In this document: piece by piece, positions 33,645 to 42,840 of the stretch
How positions within the stretch are numbered: position 1 is the first letter of the stretch
How the letters are laid out: each line of letters opens with the position of its first letter
Assembly: GCF_001695855.1 (NCBI RefSeq)
Contig: NZ_MBSS01000012.1
Coordinates: 744,001-808,000 of the forward strand
DNA: 64,000 nucleotides
Direction: 5' to 3'
Source of the DNA: Ensifer sp. LC163
Lineage (GTDB): Bacteria > Pseudomonadota > Alphaproteobacteria > Rhizobiales > Rhizobiaceae
Program-made: the position numbers and the translations under genes
Notes under the pieces: generated by a model
What the model saw: the letters and a program-made list of their open reading frames with translations, nothing else
What the model was told of the DNA's origin: nothing
Databases searched by the model: none

Positions 33645-34472
33645 TTAGGCGGCCTGCTTCTTGGCAAGCCTTGCCTTGATGCTGGCGACGTCGGCGCGCG
33701 GCGTCGCTGCAAACAGCGTCTTGGTGTAGCTGTGCTTGGGATCGGCAAAGACTTCGTCGCGGCTGCCGTATTCGACAGCCTCGCCGAAATACATCACCAT
33801 CACGTCGTCGGCGATGTAACGCACCACCGAAAGATCGTGGCTGATGAAGACGTAGGTCAGCTGGAACTCGTCCTGCAGATCCGCAAGCAGGTTCAGCACC
33901 TGCGCCTGAACCGACAGGTCGAGCGCCGAGACCGGCTCGTCCAGCACCAGAAATTTCGGGTTGAGCATCAGCGCGCGCGCAATGGCGATACGCTGGCGCT
34001 GGCCGCCCGAGAACATGTGCGGGTAACGATTGTAGTGCCTCTCGTCGAGACCGACCTTCTTCAACATCGCCATCGCCCGTTCGCGACGTTCATCGGCGGG
34101 CGTCTTGGTATTGATGATCAGCGGCTCGGTGAGAATGTCGCCGATCTTCTGGCGCGGGTTGAGCGAGCCATAGGGGTTCTGGAAGACGATCTGCACCTTG
34201 CGGCGCATCTCCGGCGTCAGGTCGCCCTTGGTGATGTCGATCTTGTTGCCGTCGATCAACAATTCACCTGATGTCGCCGGATCGATCAGCGTCAGGATGC
34301 GGCCAAGCGTGGACTTGCCGCAGCCGCTTTCGCCGACGATCGCCAGCGTCTTGCCCTGCTCGACCGAGAAGCTCACGCCCTTAAGCGCATGCACGGTCTT
34401 GGCCTTTTTCATCAGGCCGCCGGGAATATGGTAGTCGCGCACCAGATTGCGCGCTTCGAGAACGACGGTCAT
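33645..34472 (-). CDS. dppF: Dipeptide ABC transporter ATP-binding protein DppF
   Basis: A 275-residue ABC ATPase of the oligopeptide group. Walker A is GESGCGKST, the signature FSGGQRQRIAIARAL, Walker B FLVLDEPVSALD and the H-loop VFISHDL. The C-terminal oligopeptide/dipeptide extension (YGSRDEVFADPKHSYTKTLFAATP) is present. It pairs with DppD to energise dipeptide import. Its start overlaps the dppD stop by 4 bases. Confidence 0.93.
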   Translation of the reverse strand: MTVVLEARNLVRDYHIPGGLMKKAKTVHALKGVSFSVEQGKTLAIVGESGCGKSTLGRILTLIDPATSGELLIDGNKIDITKGDLTPEMRRKVQIVFQNPYGSLNPRQKIGDILTEPLIINTKTPADERRERAMAMLKKVGLDERHYNRYPHMFSGGQRQRIAIARALMLNPKFLVLDEPVSALDLSVQAQVLNLLADLQDEFQLTYVFISHDLSVVRYIADDVMVMYFGEAVEYGSRDEVFADPKHSYTKTLFAATPRADVASIKARLAKKQAA

Positions 34473-35323
34473 CGGGCGGCTCCTTGAAGGCTCGGCTCAT
34501 CCACGAACAGTTCAGAGATGGTCGGCAGCCGGTCACCGGTGGCATTGTCCGGCAAGGCTGCCAGGAGCGCGCGCGTGTAGTTGCTCTTCGGCGATTCGAA
34601 CAGCGACAGCACGTCGGCCTCTTCCATCTTGCGACCCTTGTACTGCACGACGACGCGGTCGGCAGTCTCGGCAACCACGCCCATATTGTGCGTGATCATG
34701 ATCAGGCCCATGCCATGCTCGGCCTGCAGCCGCATCAGGAGATCGAGGATCTGTTTCTGGATCGTGACGTCGAGCGCGGTGGTCGGCTCGTCGGCGATCA
34801 GGAGCTTCGGGTTGCAGGCGATGGCGATCGCGATCATCACGCGCTGGCATTGGCCGCCCGACATCTGGTGCGGGAAATGCCCCAGCCGTTCGGCCGGGTC
34901 GGGGATGCCGACCGCCTCGAACAGCTCAATGGCGCGCTTGCGCCGTGCCGCCTTGTCGAGACCGAGGTGAATGCGCAGCACTTCCTCGATCTGGAAACCG
35001 ACCGTGAAGCACGGATTGAGGCTTGCAACCGGTTCCTGGAAGATCATCGAAACGTCCTTGCCGATGATCTTCTTGCGCTCCGCCGGCGACATGCCGAGCA
35101 GGTCGCGACCGTTGAACGCCAGCTTGTCGGCTGTGACCTTGGCCGTCCACGGCAGGAGGCCCATGGCCGCCAGCATCGACACGGACTTGCCCGAGCCGGA
35201 CTCGCCGACGATCGCCAGCACTTCCTTTTCGTGGACCTTCATCGACACGCCGTCGACGGCGCGGAAGGGACCGGTGGCCGTCTGAAATTCGACGACCAGG
35301 TTTTCGATTTCGAGAAGCGCCAT
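34469..35323 (-). CDS. dppD: Dipeptide ABC transporter ATP-binding protein DppD
   Basis: A 284-residue ABC ATPase. Walker A is [10 protein letters not shown], the signature [16 protein letters not shown], Walker [13 protein letters not shown]. The oligopeptide C-terminal domain is present ([18 protein letters not shown]). The signature has C where Q or R is usual (GGQCQR), as in many DppD proteins. It lies one base from dppC and overlaps dppF. Confidence 0.93.
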   Translation of the reverse strand: MALLEIENLVVEFQTATGPFRAVDGVSMKVHEKEVLAIVGESGSGKSVSMLAAMGLLPWTAKVTADKLAFNGRDLLGMSPAERKKIIGKDVSMIFQEPVASLNPCFTVGFQIEEVLRIHLGLDKAARRKRAIELFEAVGIPDPAERLGHFPHQMSGGQCQRVMIAIAIACNPKLLIADEPTTALDVTIQKQILDLLMRLQAEHGMGLIMITHNMGVVAETADRVVVQYKGRKMEEADVLSLFESPKSNYTRALLAALPDNATGDRLPTISELFVDEPSLQGAAR

Positions 35324-35324
35324 G

Positions 35325-36233
35325 TCAGGACCTCTTCAGCTTGGGATCGAGAGCATCGCGCAGGCCGTCACCCATCAGGTTGATCGCCAGCACCGTGACC
35401 AGGATTGCAACGCCCGGAAGCGTCACCACCCACCACTTGCTCTGGATGAACTCACGCGCCTCGGCGAGCATCGTGCCCCACTCCGGTGTCGGAGGCTGGG
35501 CGCCCATGCCGAGAAAGCCGAGGGCGGCGGCGTCGAGGATTGCGCTCGAGAACGACAGCGTCGCCTGGACGATCAGCGGTGCCATGCAGTTCGGCAGGAT
35601 CGTCTTGAACATCAGGCGGCCGTGGCCGGCACCTGCGACCTTGGCGGCAACGACATAGTCGCGGCTCTTCTCGCTCATCACCGCAGCGCGCGTCAGGCGC
35701 ACGAAGTGTGGCTGGAAGACCAGCGCGATGGCGATCATCGCGTTGGTCAGGCCCGGCCCGAGAACAGCGACCAGCACAAGGGCGAGCAGCAGCGACGGGA
35801 AGGCCAGGATGATGTCCATCACACGCATGATGACGGTATCGACCCAACCACGGAAATAGCCCGCGATCACGCCGATGAAGATACCACCGACCAGCGAGAG
35901 CGTGGTGACGATGACGCCGACGAACAGCGAGAACTGGGTGCCGTAAATCAGGCGCGAGAGCATGTCGCGGCCGACGGCGTCGGTACCGAGCAGGAACTCG
36001 GCACGGCCGCCTTCCTGCCAGACCGGCGGGATCAGCACCGCATCGCGATACTGGGCGGTCGGGTCATGCGGCGCGATGATCGGAGCGAAGATCGCCAAGA
36101 GGACGAGGAACAGGAAGAACACGAGGCCGATGACGGCGCCGCGGTTCTCGGAGAAATAGTACCAGAATTCGGCCAGTCGCGCCCGGCGGGACGGATCTGT
36201 CGAAACGGCGCTCGTTGCAGCAGCTTGAGACAT
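35325..36233 (-). CDS. dppC: Dipeptide ABC transporter permease DppC
   Basis: A 302-residue inner-membrane permease. The N-terminal OppC-type segment (FWYYFSENRGAVIGLVFFLFLVLLAIFAP) and a later periplasmic loop (LGTDAVGRDMLSRLIYGTQ) are characteristic. The EAA-type loop reads YVVAAKVAGAGHGRLMFKTILPN. The start is ATG 36233; the frame extends 20 codons further upstream but ATCC-poor sequence there overlaps dppB. It pairs with DppB. Confidence 0.93.
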   Translation of the reverse strand: MSQAAATSAVSTDPSRRARLAEFWYYFSENRGAVIGLVFFLFLVLLAIFAPIIAPHDPTAQYRDAVLIPPVWQEGGRAEFLLGTDAVGRDMLSRLIYGTQFSLFVGVIVTTLSLVGGIFIGVIAGYFRGWVDTVIMRVMDIILAFPSLLLALVLVAVLGPGLTNAMIAIALVFQPHFVRLTRAAVMSEKSRDYVVAAKVAGAGHGRLMFKTILPNCMAPLIVQATLSFSSAILDAAALGFLGMGAQPPTPEWGTMLAEAREFIQSKWWVVTLPGVAILVTVLAINLMGDGLRDALDPKLKRS

Positions 36234-36243
36234 ATCGCCCTCC

Positions 36244-37248
36244 TTAGTGCCGGATACGGGGGTTGATGAGACCGTAGAGCAGGTCGACGGCAAGGTTCAC
36301 CAGCATGATGATGCCGGCGATGACCAGCAGGCCACCCTGAATGACGGCGTAGTCGCGCCGGAAGACGGAATCGACCATCCACTTGCCGATGCCCGGCCAG
36401 GAGAAGATCGTCTCGGTCAGGATCGCGCCGGCGAGCATGACGCCCACCTGCAGGCCGATCGTGGTGATCACCGGGATCATCGCGTTTCGAAGCGCGTGGA
36501 CGCCGACGACACGGAAGGTCGAGAGGCCCTTGGCGCGCGCCGTGCGCACATAGTCTTCCGAAAGCACTTCAAGCATCGCCGACCGGGTCTGGCGCGCAAT
36601 CACGGCCAGCGGAATGGTGCCAAGCACGATCGTCGGCAGGATGAGATGGCTCACCGCAGACTTGAAGGCACCCGCCTGTCCCGACAGCAACGAATCGATC
36701 AGCATGAAGCCTGTGACCGGCGGGAAGAAGTACATCAGCGAGATGCGGCCCGAAACCGGCGTCCACTGCAGGATGCCCGAGACCAGCATGATCAAGAGCA
36801 GGCCCCACCAGAAGATCGGCATGGAGAAGCCGACGAGTGCGGTGCCCATGATCGTCTGGTCGACGAAGGAGCCGCGCTTGATCGCCGCGATCACGCCGGC
36901 GGGAATGCCGAGCACGATCGCGAAGATGATCGCACAGAGCGAGAGCTCCAGCGTCGCCGGGAACAGTTCGAAGAACTGGTCGATCACCGGCTTCTTCGTC
37001 ACGATCGACATGCCGAAGTCGCCCTGAAGGACGCCCCAGAGATAATCGAAGTACTGGATCACGATCGGCCGGTCGAAACCGAGCGCGTGTGAAATTTCCG
37101 CATGCCGCTCCGGCGACATGACACGCTCGCCCGAAAGCAGGGCGACAGGGTCGCCCGGAAGCATGCGAATGAAGGAGAAGGCAATGATGGAGACCCCGAT
37201 GAAAGTCGGGATCAGGACCGCCAAGCGCCCCAAGAGAAATCGAAACAT
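36244..37248 (-). CDS. dppB: Dipeptide ABC transporter permease DppB
   Basis: A 334-residue OppB-type permease. The N-terminal span MFRFLLGRLAVLIPTFIGVS, the loop LGFDRPIVIQYFDYLWG and the EAA loop (YVRTARAKGLSTFRVVGVHALRNAM) are all family marks. It heads dppBCDF and is separated from dppA by 214 bases containing a terminator and a rhizobial repeat. That probably makes the binding protein more abundant than the membrane parts. Confidence 0.94.
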   Translation of the reverse strand: MFRFLLGRLAVLIPTFIGVSIIAFSFIRMLPGDPVALLSGERVMSPERHAEISHALGFDRPIVIQYFDYLWGVLQGDFGMSIVTKKPVIDQFFELFPATLELSLCAIIFAIVLGIPAGVIAAIKRGSFVDQTIMGTALVGFSMPIFWWGLLLIMLVSGILQWTPVSGRISLMYFFPPVTGFMLIDSLLSGQAGAFKSAVSHLILPTIVLGTIPLAVIARQTRSAMLEVLSEDYVRTARAKGLSTFRVVGVHALRNAMIPVITTIGLQVGVMLAGAILTETIFSWPGIGKWMVDSVFRRDYAVIQGGLLVIAGIIMLVNLAVDLLYGLINPRIRH

Positions 37249-37299
37249 GTTTTACCCCGCGCCACGTTGCCGCGCCGTTGTTTCCCGGCGCTGGCACCA

Positions 37300-37405
37300 C
37301 TGCATGTTTCCTTAAACCCTTCGGATTTGAGGGCAAAAACATGCAGCAATTCAAAGTGCTACAGCGACCTTTGCGCGTCTGACAAGACGCGCGGCGCTGC
37401 AGTAG
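37300..37405. repeat. Rhizobial palindromic intergenic repeat, copy 2
   Basis: CACTGCATGTTTCCTTAAA, ATTCAAAGTGCTACAGCG and CCTTTGCGCGTC...GACGCGCGGCGCTG match 28800-28915. It lies between the dppA terminator and dppB, within the transcribed spacer of the dpp genes. Confidence 0.7.
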
Positions 37406-37410
37406 ATGCA

Positions 37411-37441
37411 AAGAGGGGCGTTTGCCCGTGGCAAACGCCCC
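37411..37441 (-). terminator. Terminator or attenuator after dppA
   Basis: GGGGCGTTTGCC (37415-37426) pairs with GGCAAACGCCCC (37430-37441). On the minus strand it is followed by TCTTTGC. It lies 22 bases past the dppA stop, so it should limit read-through into dppBCDF. Confidence 0.8.
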
Positions 37442-37462
37442 CTTTCGGATCAGTTCATTAGC

Positions 37463-39058
37463 TTACTCGACAATATCCACGCCGTCGAAGGCAAAATCGC
37501 CGAGCGGGCTCTGGACGAAGCCTTCGACATTCTTGCGCATCGGAACGACCGACAGCGAGTGGTCGAGCGTTGCCCAGGGCGCTTCGCGCTTGAAGACGAC
37601 CTGCGCCTCTTCGTAGAGCTTGGTGCGCTCTGCCAAGTCGGACGTTTCCTTGGCCTTCTTGACCAGGGCGTCGAATTCCTGGTTGCACCACTGAGCGCGG
37701 TTGTTGCCGCCGACAGCGTTGCAGCCGAGAAGGGTGTCGAGGAAGTTGTCCGGATCGCCGTTGTCGCCGGTCCAGCCGAGGATGACGGCACCGTCACGGT
37801 CCTTTGCCTTCGACTTGTCGAGATATTCGGCCCATTCGTAGGACACGATCTCGACCTTGACGCCGATCTTGGCGAAGTCAGCCTGCATCAGTTCCGCGGC
37901 ACGGCGGGCGTTGAGCATGTATGGGCGCGAAACCGGCATCGCCCAGAGCTTCATCGACAGATCCTTGACGCCTGCTTCTTCGAGCATCTTCTTGGCTGCG
38001 TCGAGGTCGTAGGTGTCGTCCTGGAGCGTGTCGTTGTACGACCACATCGTCGGCGGGATCGGGTTGGTTGCCGGCTGGGCAGCGCCCTGGAACACGGCGT
38101 CAACGATCGCCTGCTTGTTGATCGCCTTGTTCAGCGCCTTGCGGACTTCCGGCTTGTCGAACGGAGCCTGCGTCGTGTTGTAGGCGAGGTAAGCAACGTT
38201 CAGACCGGCCTGTTCCATGACCTTCAGGTTCGGATCGGCCTTCATGGCCTGCACGTCGGCCGAGTTCGGATACGGCATCAGGTGGCATTCGCCGGCCTGC
38301 AGCTTCTGGAAGCGAACCGAAGCGTCGGTGGTGATCGCGAAGACGAGGTCGTCGATCTTCTGCTTGCCACCCCAGTAGTCCGCGTTTGCCTTGTAGCGGA
38401 TGACGGCATCCTGCTGGTAGGCGACGAACGCGAACGGACCGGTGCCGAGCGGCATCTGGTTCATCTGGTTCATCTTGCCTTCGGCCTGCAGCTTGTCGGC
38501 ATACTCCTTCGACAGGATCGAAGCGAACGGCATGGCGATGTTGGCGAGGAACGGTGCTTCCTTGCGCGTCAGGGTGAACTTGACCGTCAGGTCATCGACC
38601 TTCTCGACCGACTTGATGACTTCCGGGAAGCCCATGCCGGCTGCGTATTCCCACGAAGCGCCGGTCACGTACTTGTTCCAGGGGTTGTCGGCCTTGAGCT
38701 GGCGCTCATACGAGAACACGACGTCGTCAGCGTTCAGCTCGCGAGTGGGAGTGAAGAACTCCGTCGTCTGGAACTTCACGCCCGCACGCAGCTTGAACGT
38801 GTATTCAAGACCGTCGTCGGAAATGGTCCAGCTCTCAGCGAGGCCCGGCTCGGTTTCGGTCGTGCCCTTCTTGAACTCGAGCAGGCGGTTGTAGACCGTG
38901 TGCGCCGCTGCGTCGAACGTCGTGCCGGCGGTGTAGAGGCCCGGGTCAAAACCCTCAGGCGAACCTTCCGAGCAATAAACGAACGTTTTCGACCAGGCGG
39001 AGCCGGCCATCAGCGTGGCAAGCGCCGTCGCTGCGAAGAGAGTAGTGAGCTTTTTCAT
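37463..39058 (-). CDS. dppA: Dipeptide ABC transporter periplasmic binding protein DppA
   Basis: A 531-residue SBP family 5 protein. The signal peptide MKKLTTLFAATALATLMAGSAWS is followed by KTFVYCSEGSPEGFDPGLYT, the classic DppA opening. Later marks are YRLLEFKKGTTETEPGLAESW-type sequence and GWTGDNGDPDNFL near the C-terminal lobe. It captures dipeptides, and in some bacteria haem, for import by DppBCDF. The start is ATG 39058; upstream in-frame codons are in the leader. Confidence 0.95.
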   Translation of the reverse strand: MKKLTTLFAATALATLMAGSAWSKTFVYCSEGSPEGFDPGLYTAGTTFDAAAHTVYNRLLEFKKGTTETEPGLAESWTISDDGLEYTFKLRAGVKFQTTEFFTPTRELNADDVVFSYERQLKADNPWNKYVTGASWEYAAGMGFPEVIKSVEKVDDLTVKFTLTRKEAPFLANIAMPFASILSKEYADKLQAEGKMNQMNQMPLGTGPFAFVAYQQDAVIRYKANADYWGGKQKIDDLVFAITTDASVRFQKLQAGECHLMPYPNSADVQAMKADPNLKVMEQAGLNVAYLAYNTTQAPFDKPEVRKALNKAINKQAIVDAVFQGAAQPATNPIPPTMWSYNDTLQDDTYDLDAAKKMLEEAGVKDLSMKLWAMPVSRPYMLNARRAAELMQADFAKIGVKVEIVSYEWAEYLDKSKAKDRDGAVILGWTGDNGDPDNFLDTLLGCNAVGGNNRAQWCNQEFDALVKKAKETSDLAERTKLYEEAQVVFKREAPWATLDHSLSVVPMRKNVEGFVQSPLGDFAFDGVDIVE

Positions 39059-39726
39059 GAGCTTTGCTTCCCAGATTTGTTCTTGTTCTCGTATTTTCCT
39101 GACGCGGAATGACGTTTGCCCCCGGTCAAGGCCGGATGGAACGACATTTGGCGTCGCATTGCAATAAGTCGCCAAACAAATTTGTCTATGCGAAAAATTC
39201 CTCCTACGGTGGAGCCGGAAATCTGTCCACTGTTTTAGAACGCCCTGACATTTCTAAGGGCTTTATCGGCCGTTGCCCGGCCGGCGCGCCGCACCGCATC
39301 CGGTTCATCGTAGACGGCTTGACTGATGTACGATGATAATCCGATGACAAAAGGCAGGAGCGTGCAACGGGCTGCCTGTAGCCGACCGCCATCCCTCATG
39401 CACCCGCCCTGCGTGTGTCGTTACGACCAGGCGATCGGCGATTCGATGAAATCGCGGGAAACGGTCAATCCCAAGATAGTTGGGTAGAAATCACCTGCTC
39501 GATTGTGCAATAGAACCTGCAGAAAATCTCGGGGGAGACAATCGACGTGCCAGAACGTCCTTGGGAGGGGGCGGTATCCGCCTCCAGGCGCTTTCAACAT
39601 CGCGGCGTCGCGGCCGCGAGACGGCCGTGATGATGCCGATCCGCAATTTCGTCACCGGCTTCATGCGGTTGATTGAGCCGGGCTTGCGAGTAGACTGCCG
39701 CCTCGCGACAAAGGGATAGCGCACGC
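39059..39726. other. Intergenic region between divergent dppA and a luxR gene
   Basis: About 670 bases. It must hold the dppA promoter and that of the LuxR-type gene. I see no tRNA, repeat or open frame with a ribosome site. A small RNA cannot be ruled out by eye. Confidence 0.5.
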
Positions 39727-40440
39727 GTGGCACGTTTGCTGGAAAATCACAGGCGCTACGATCTCCGCGACGATCTGGAGAAAGCGCTCAACCGCGTCGA
39801 CTTCTTTCGCATCTTTCACACGATGGCATTGCGGTTCGGCTTCAACCATTTCGGCATTCTGCAGCTCGGCAACGAGAACGATGCGTGCATGCTGTCTACC
39901 CGGCTCGTTCTGCACGATCTTCCGTCTGGCCTCGCGGAGGAGTACGACAAGCGTCACCGCTTCGGCGATTCGCTTTTCTACAAGACCCTGCACACGTCGA
40001 TCATTTCCTCCGTCTGGAGGTCGGACGATCCCGGTTGCGCCAACGGCCAGAACCTGCTGGTCCAGCTCGGCTTCGAGCTGCTCTTGAGCGTGCCGGTGCA
40101 CGCGGCGGCGACGGGCGCGCGCTACGCCGTCCTGTTTCTGGGCGACGGCAACGATATCGCCCGCTCCGAGCATTTCGAGCTGAGCTATGACGCCGTCTGC
40201 GCCTTCGACTATTTCTATCGCATCGCGCTTTCCAACAAGGCCGGCATGGGCCTGACGCCGCGCGAGACGGAGATCCTCAAGTGGATCTCCCATGGAAAGA
40301 CGGCAAGCGAGATCGCGCTGATCGTATCGGTCTCCGAACACACCGTGAATTCGCATACGGCGACGATCCTGAAGAAGCTGGATGTCGTCAATCGGACTCA
40401 AATGGTGGCGAAGGCGATAAGGGAACAGATCATTCAGTGA
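39727..40440 (+). CDS. LuxR-family regulator with autoinducer-binding-like domain (solo)
   Basis: A 237-residue protein. Residues 20-160 match the LuxR autoinducer-binding layout (HRFGDSLFYKTLHTSIISSVW; LGFELLLSVPVHAAATGARYAVLF). The C-terminal HTH reads LTPRETEILKWISHGKTASEIAL, then VSEHTVNSHTATILKKL. No luxI-type synthase is in the window, so it is probably a LuxR solo. Two of the usual Trp/Tyr pocket residues are not obvious, so the ligand may not be an acyl-homoserine lactone. The start codon is GTG. Confidence 0.88.
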   Translation: MARLLENHRRYDLRDDLEKALNRVDFFRIFHTMALRFGFNHFGILQLGNENDACMLSTRLVLHDLPSGLAEEYDKRHRFGDSLFYKTLHTSIISSVWRSDDPGCANGQNLLVQLGFELLLSVPVHAAATGARYAVLFLGDGNDIARSEHFELSYDAVCAFDYFYRIALSNKAGMGLTPRETEILKWISHGKTASEIALIVSVSEHTVNSHTATILKKLDVVNRTQMVAKAIREQIIQ

Positions 40441-40470
40441 AGCCGATCGACGGGGCGATTTGAACCTGGC

Positions 40471-40537
40471 GGCGCCGCAAGGCGCAACCGCCGACAACTG
40501 GCGCCGCAAGGCGCAACCGCCGACAACTGGCGCCGCA
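40471..40537 (+). repeat. Tandem 29-bp repeat (2.3 units)
   Basis: Unit GGCGCCGCAAGGCGCAACCG plus nine more bases occurs at 40471-40499 and 40500-40528. A third partial unit runs to 40537. It lies between the luxR stop and the receiver gene and contains GGCGCC and GCGCC/GGCGC palindromes. Confidence 0.85.
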
Positions 40538-40627
40538 GAAACGATACAAACTCGCCTCCCCACCCGCTTGCCGATGACAGGCGGGCACAGCAGAATGGCT
40601 CCCGGTCACACAGGTACTTGGACGATC

Positions 40628-41017
40628 ATGACACAAAAAGCCCATATCCTGCTCGTTGACGACGACCCTGCAGAGAACCTCATTCTGCGCGGGCTGATCA
40701 AGAAGGTCAGCAATATCGAGATCGAATTGCATTATTGTCAGACGATCGAAAGCGCGCTCGAATTCCTTCGTTCGGGCAAACCGGTCTCGATGGTGTTGAT
40801 GGACAACCGCCTTCAGCCGCAGCGCGACTTCCGCGAAACGGTACCGGCACTCCGGCACCAGGGCTTCATCGGCCCGATCGGTGTGATCTCGGGGTCGCTC
40901 GCCGATCCCTATTTCCAGAACCTGGAAGAGTACGGCGCGGACTTCCGGATCGACAAGTCCGAGATCGATCCGACGGCAATAGAGTTCATACTGAGGGAAT
41001 ATCTGGCGCCGAACTGA
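40628..41017 (+). CDS. Single-domain response regulator
   Basis: A 129-residue receiver domain alone. The acidic pair is in ILLVDDDPAEN, the phospho-acceptor Asp in MVLMDNRLQP, the Ser in GVISGS and the Lys in RIDKSEID. No output domain follows, so it probably acts by protein-protein contact, like CheY or DivK-class proteins. I chose ATG 40628; the frame upstream runs through the tandem repeat and is not credible. Partner unknown. Confidence 0.85.
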   Translation: MTQKAHILLVDDDPAENLILRGLIKKVSNIEIELHYCQTIESALEFLRSGKPVSMVLMDNRLQPQRDFRETVPALRHQGFIGPIGVISGSLADPYFQNLEEYGADFRIDKSEIDPTAIEFILREYLAPN

Positions 41018-41118
41018 AGGGACACCGGCCGCCGCTGTGGGCGGCGAAATCGTGAGCGGCTTAAGCAGCGCTCCGGCGCCGAGGGTCATGACTGACACAC
41101 GGCGCCGCGAAATCCTGA

Positions 41119-41583
41119 TCAGGCCGCGGTCGTCTGCGGGCGCTTGGTCTCTTCGAGGCCGAGCAGGAAGTTGATCTGGGGACGGGCCTTGACCAGATCG
41201 TCGATGGTGTAGCCCTGAAGCACTTCGAAGAAGGCATTCAAGGCCTTGCGCAGGGCGGCGTTGAGACCGCAGCTGTCAACCAGCGGGCAATCGATTTCAC
41301 CAGCCTCAAAGCACTCGGCCATCGCGAAGCTGTCTTCCGTCACCTTGACGACGTCGAACAGGGTGATTGCCGAAGCGGGTTTCGGCAGGCGTACGCCGCC
41401 GTTTCGGCCGCGAACGGTTTCAACCAGGCCAGCACGGGTCAGCGGCTGGAGAATCTTGAACAGAAACAGCTCGGAGACGCCATAGGCCCTGGCGATTTCG
41501 GGAATGCGGCTGAGCTTCTCGCCGTTTGCAGCGCAGTACATCAACATGCGAACTGCGTAGTTCGTTTGTTTCGTCAGTCGCAT
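41119..41583 (-). CDS. rirA: Iron-responsive regulator RirA (Rrf2 family)
   Basis: A 154-residue Rrf2-family protein. The HTH is MRLTKQTNYAVRMLMYCAAN through IPEIARAYGVSELFLFKIL. Three cysteines for the iron-sulfur cluster are present in AECFEAGEIDCPLVDSCGL. RirA senses iron through this cluster and represses iron uptake genes when iron is sufficient. I start at ATG 41583; a longer frame upstream covers the promoter and its Irr-type box. It is divergent from the iron-binding protein gene. Confidence 0.95.
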   Translation of the reverse strand: MRLTKQTNYAVRMLMYCAANGEKLSRIPEIARAYGVSELFLFKILQPLTRAGLVETVRGRNGGVRLPKPASAITLFDVVKVTEDSFAMAECFEAGEIDCPLVDSCGLNAALRKALNAFFEVLQGYTIDDLVKARPQINFLLGLEETKRPQTTAA

Positions 41584-41637
41584 CATTCGCTCCGGAATCG
41601 AGAGGTTTATCGAACCTTCATATAGGACGGATCGTAG

Positions 41638-41654
41638 TTTGGAACAATTCCAAA
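41638..41654. promoter_or_regulatory. Irr-type ICE box between rirA and fbpA
   Basis: TTTGGAACAATTCCAAA is a perfect 7-3-7 palindrome matching the iron control element TTTRGAA-N3-TTCYAAA bound by Irr. It lies 55 bases upstream of rirA. Irr represses rirA in Agrobacterium under low iron, so the same loop is likely here. Confidence 0.75.
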
Positions 41655-41775
41655 TAACCAAAAAAGTCACATCTGCTTGATCGTTAACCGTTTCCCGATT
41701 GACTGTTGGGCGGCTGCAGATCAAAAAGATGAGCGATTTTGTTAACTTAGCTCAAACCAAAAAATGGAGGAAGCC

Positions 41776-42816
41776 ATGTCCGTTTCAAGAGCTGCAATGG
41801 GCGTATTGTCTCTCACCGCCAGCCTGCTCGCGTCCACTGCGGCCTGGGCCGATGGCGAGGTCAACATCTATTCCTATCGTCAGCCCGACCTGATCAAGCC
41901 GCTGCTCGATGCCTTCACCAAGGAAACCGGCATCAAGACAAACGTGCTGTTCCTCGACAAGGGCCTCGTCGAGCGCATCCAGGCCGAAGGCGCCAACTCG
42001 CCGGCGGACGTGATCCTCACCGTCGACATCAGCCGCCTCACCGAAGCCAAGGACGCGGGCGTGACGCAGCCGGTCGCCAACGAGACGATCAACAAGGATA
42101 TCCCGGCACACTTCCGCGACCCGGATGGCAACTGGTTCGGCCTGACGACCCGCGGTCGCGTCGTCTACGCCTCCAAGGACCGCGTCGCCGAAAACGACAT
42201 CACCTATGAGGACCTCGCCGATCCGAAGTGGAAGGGCAAGATCTGCACCCGTGACGGCCAGCACTCCTACAATATCGGCCTGTTCGCCTCGATGATCGCC
42301 CATAACGGCGAAGCCGAGACCGAGAAGTGGCTGACCGGCCTGAAGAACAATCTGGCGAGGAAGCCAGACGGCGGTGATCGCGACCAAGCCAAGGCGATCC
42401 TCGCCGGCGAGTGCGACCTCGCACTTGGCAACACCTACTACGTCGGTCTGATGCTGACCAACGAGAAGGAGCCGGAGCAGAAGGAATGGGCAGCAGCCAT
42501 CAAGGTGCTCTTCCCGAACGCCAAAGACCGCGGCACGCATGTGAACATTTCAGGCATGGCGCTCGCCAAGAACGCTCCGAACAAGGACAACGCGCTGAAG
42601 CTGATGGAATTCCTGTCGGAAGGCGAAGCGCAGAAGATCTACGCCGAACAGGTCTATGAATACCCGGTGCTGCCGGGTGCCGAGCCCTCCGACGTGGTCA
42701 AGTCCTTCGGCACGATCAAGCCCGACGAACTGCCGCTGGCCGACATTGCCGCCAACCGCAAGAAGGCATCCGAACTGGTCGACAAGGTCGGCTACAACGA
42801 CGGTCCGCAGGACTGA
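41776..42816 (+). CDS. fbpA: Ferric iron ABC transporter substrate-binding protein
   Basis: A 346-residue periplasmic binding protein. The signal peptide ends ..STAAWADGEVNIYSYRQPDL. The mature protein matches the FbpA/IdiA type: SPADVILTVDISRL, GKICTRDGQHSYNIGLFASM and the paired tyrosines in ALGNTYYVGLML that bind Fe(III). TGGAGG precedes ATG 41776. It is divergent from rirA and so probably under RirA or Irr control. The permease that should serve it is not next door; an FbpB-type gene is at 55686. No ATPase of this type is in the window. Confidence 0.92.
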   Translation: MSVSRAAMGVLSLTASLLASTAAWADGEVNIYSYRQPDLIKPLLDAFTKETGIKTNVLFLDKGLVERIQAEGANSPADVILTVDISRLTEAKDAGVTQPVANETINKDIPAHFRDPDGNWFGLTTRGRVVYASKDRVAENDITYEDLADPKWKGKICTRDGQHSYNIGLFASMIAHNGEAETEKWLTGLKNNLARKPDGGDRDQAKAILAGECDLALGNTYYVGLMLTNEKEPEQKEWAAAIKVLFPNAKDRGTHVNISGMALAKNAPNKDNALKLMEFLSEGEAQKIYAEQVYEYPVLPGAEPSDVVKSFGTIKPDELPLADIAANRKKASELVDKVGYNDGPQD

Positions 42817-42840
42817 TCTCAACAGTCGCATGAACTGGAA

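Noticed and set aside
40471-40537. CRISPR array
   Set aside because: Units are directly adjacent without spacers, and no cas gene is present.
41690-41765. RirA-binding IRO box (TGA-N9-TCA) upstream of fbpA
   Set aside because: Only partial matches such as TGT-N9-TCA are visible; not strong enough to call.
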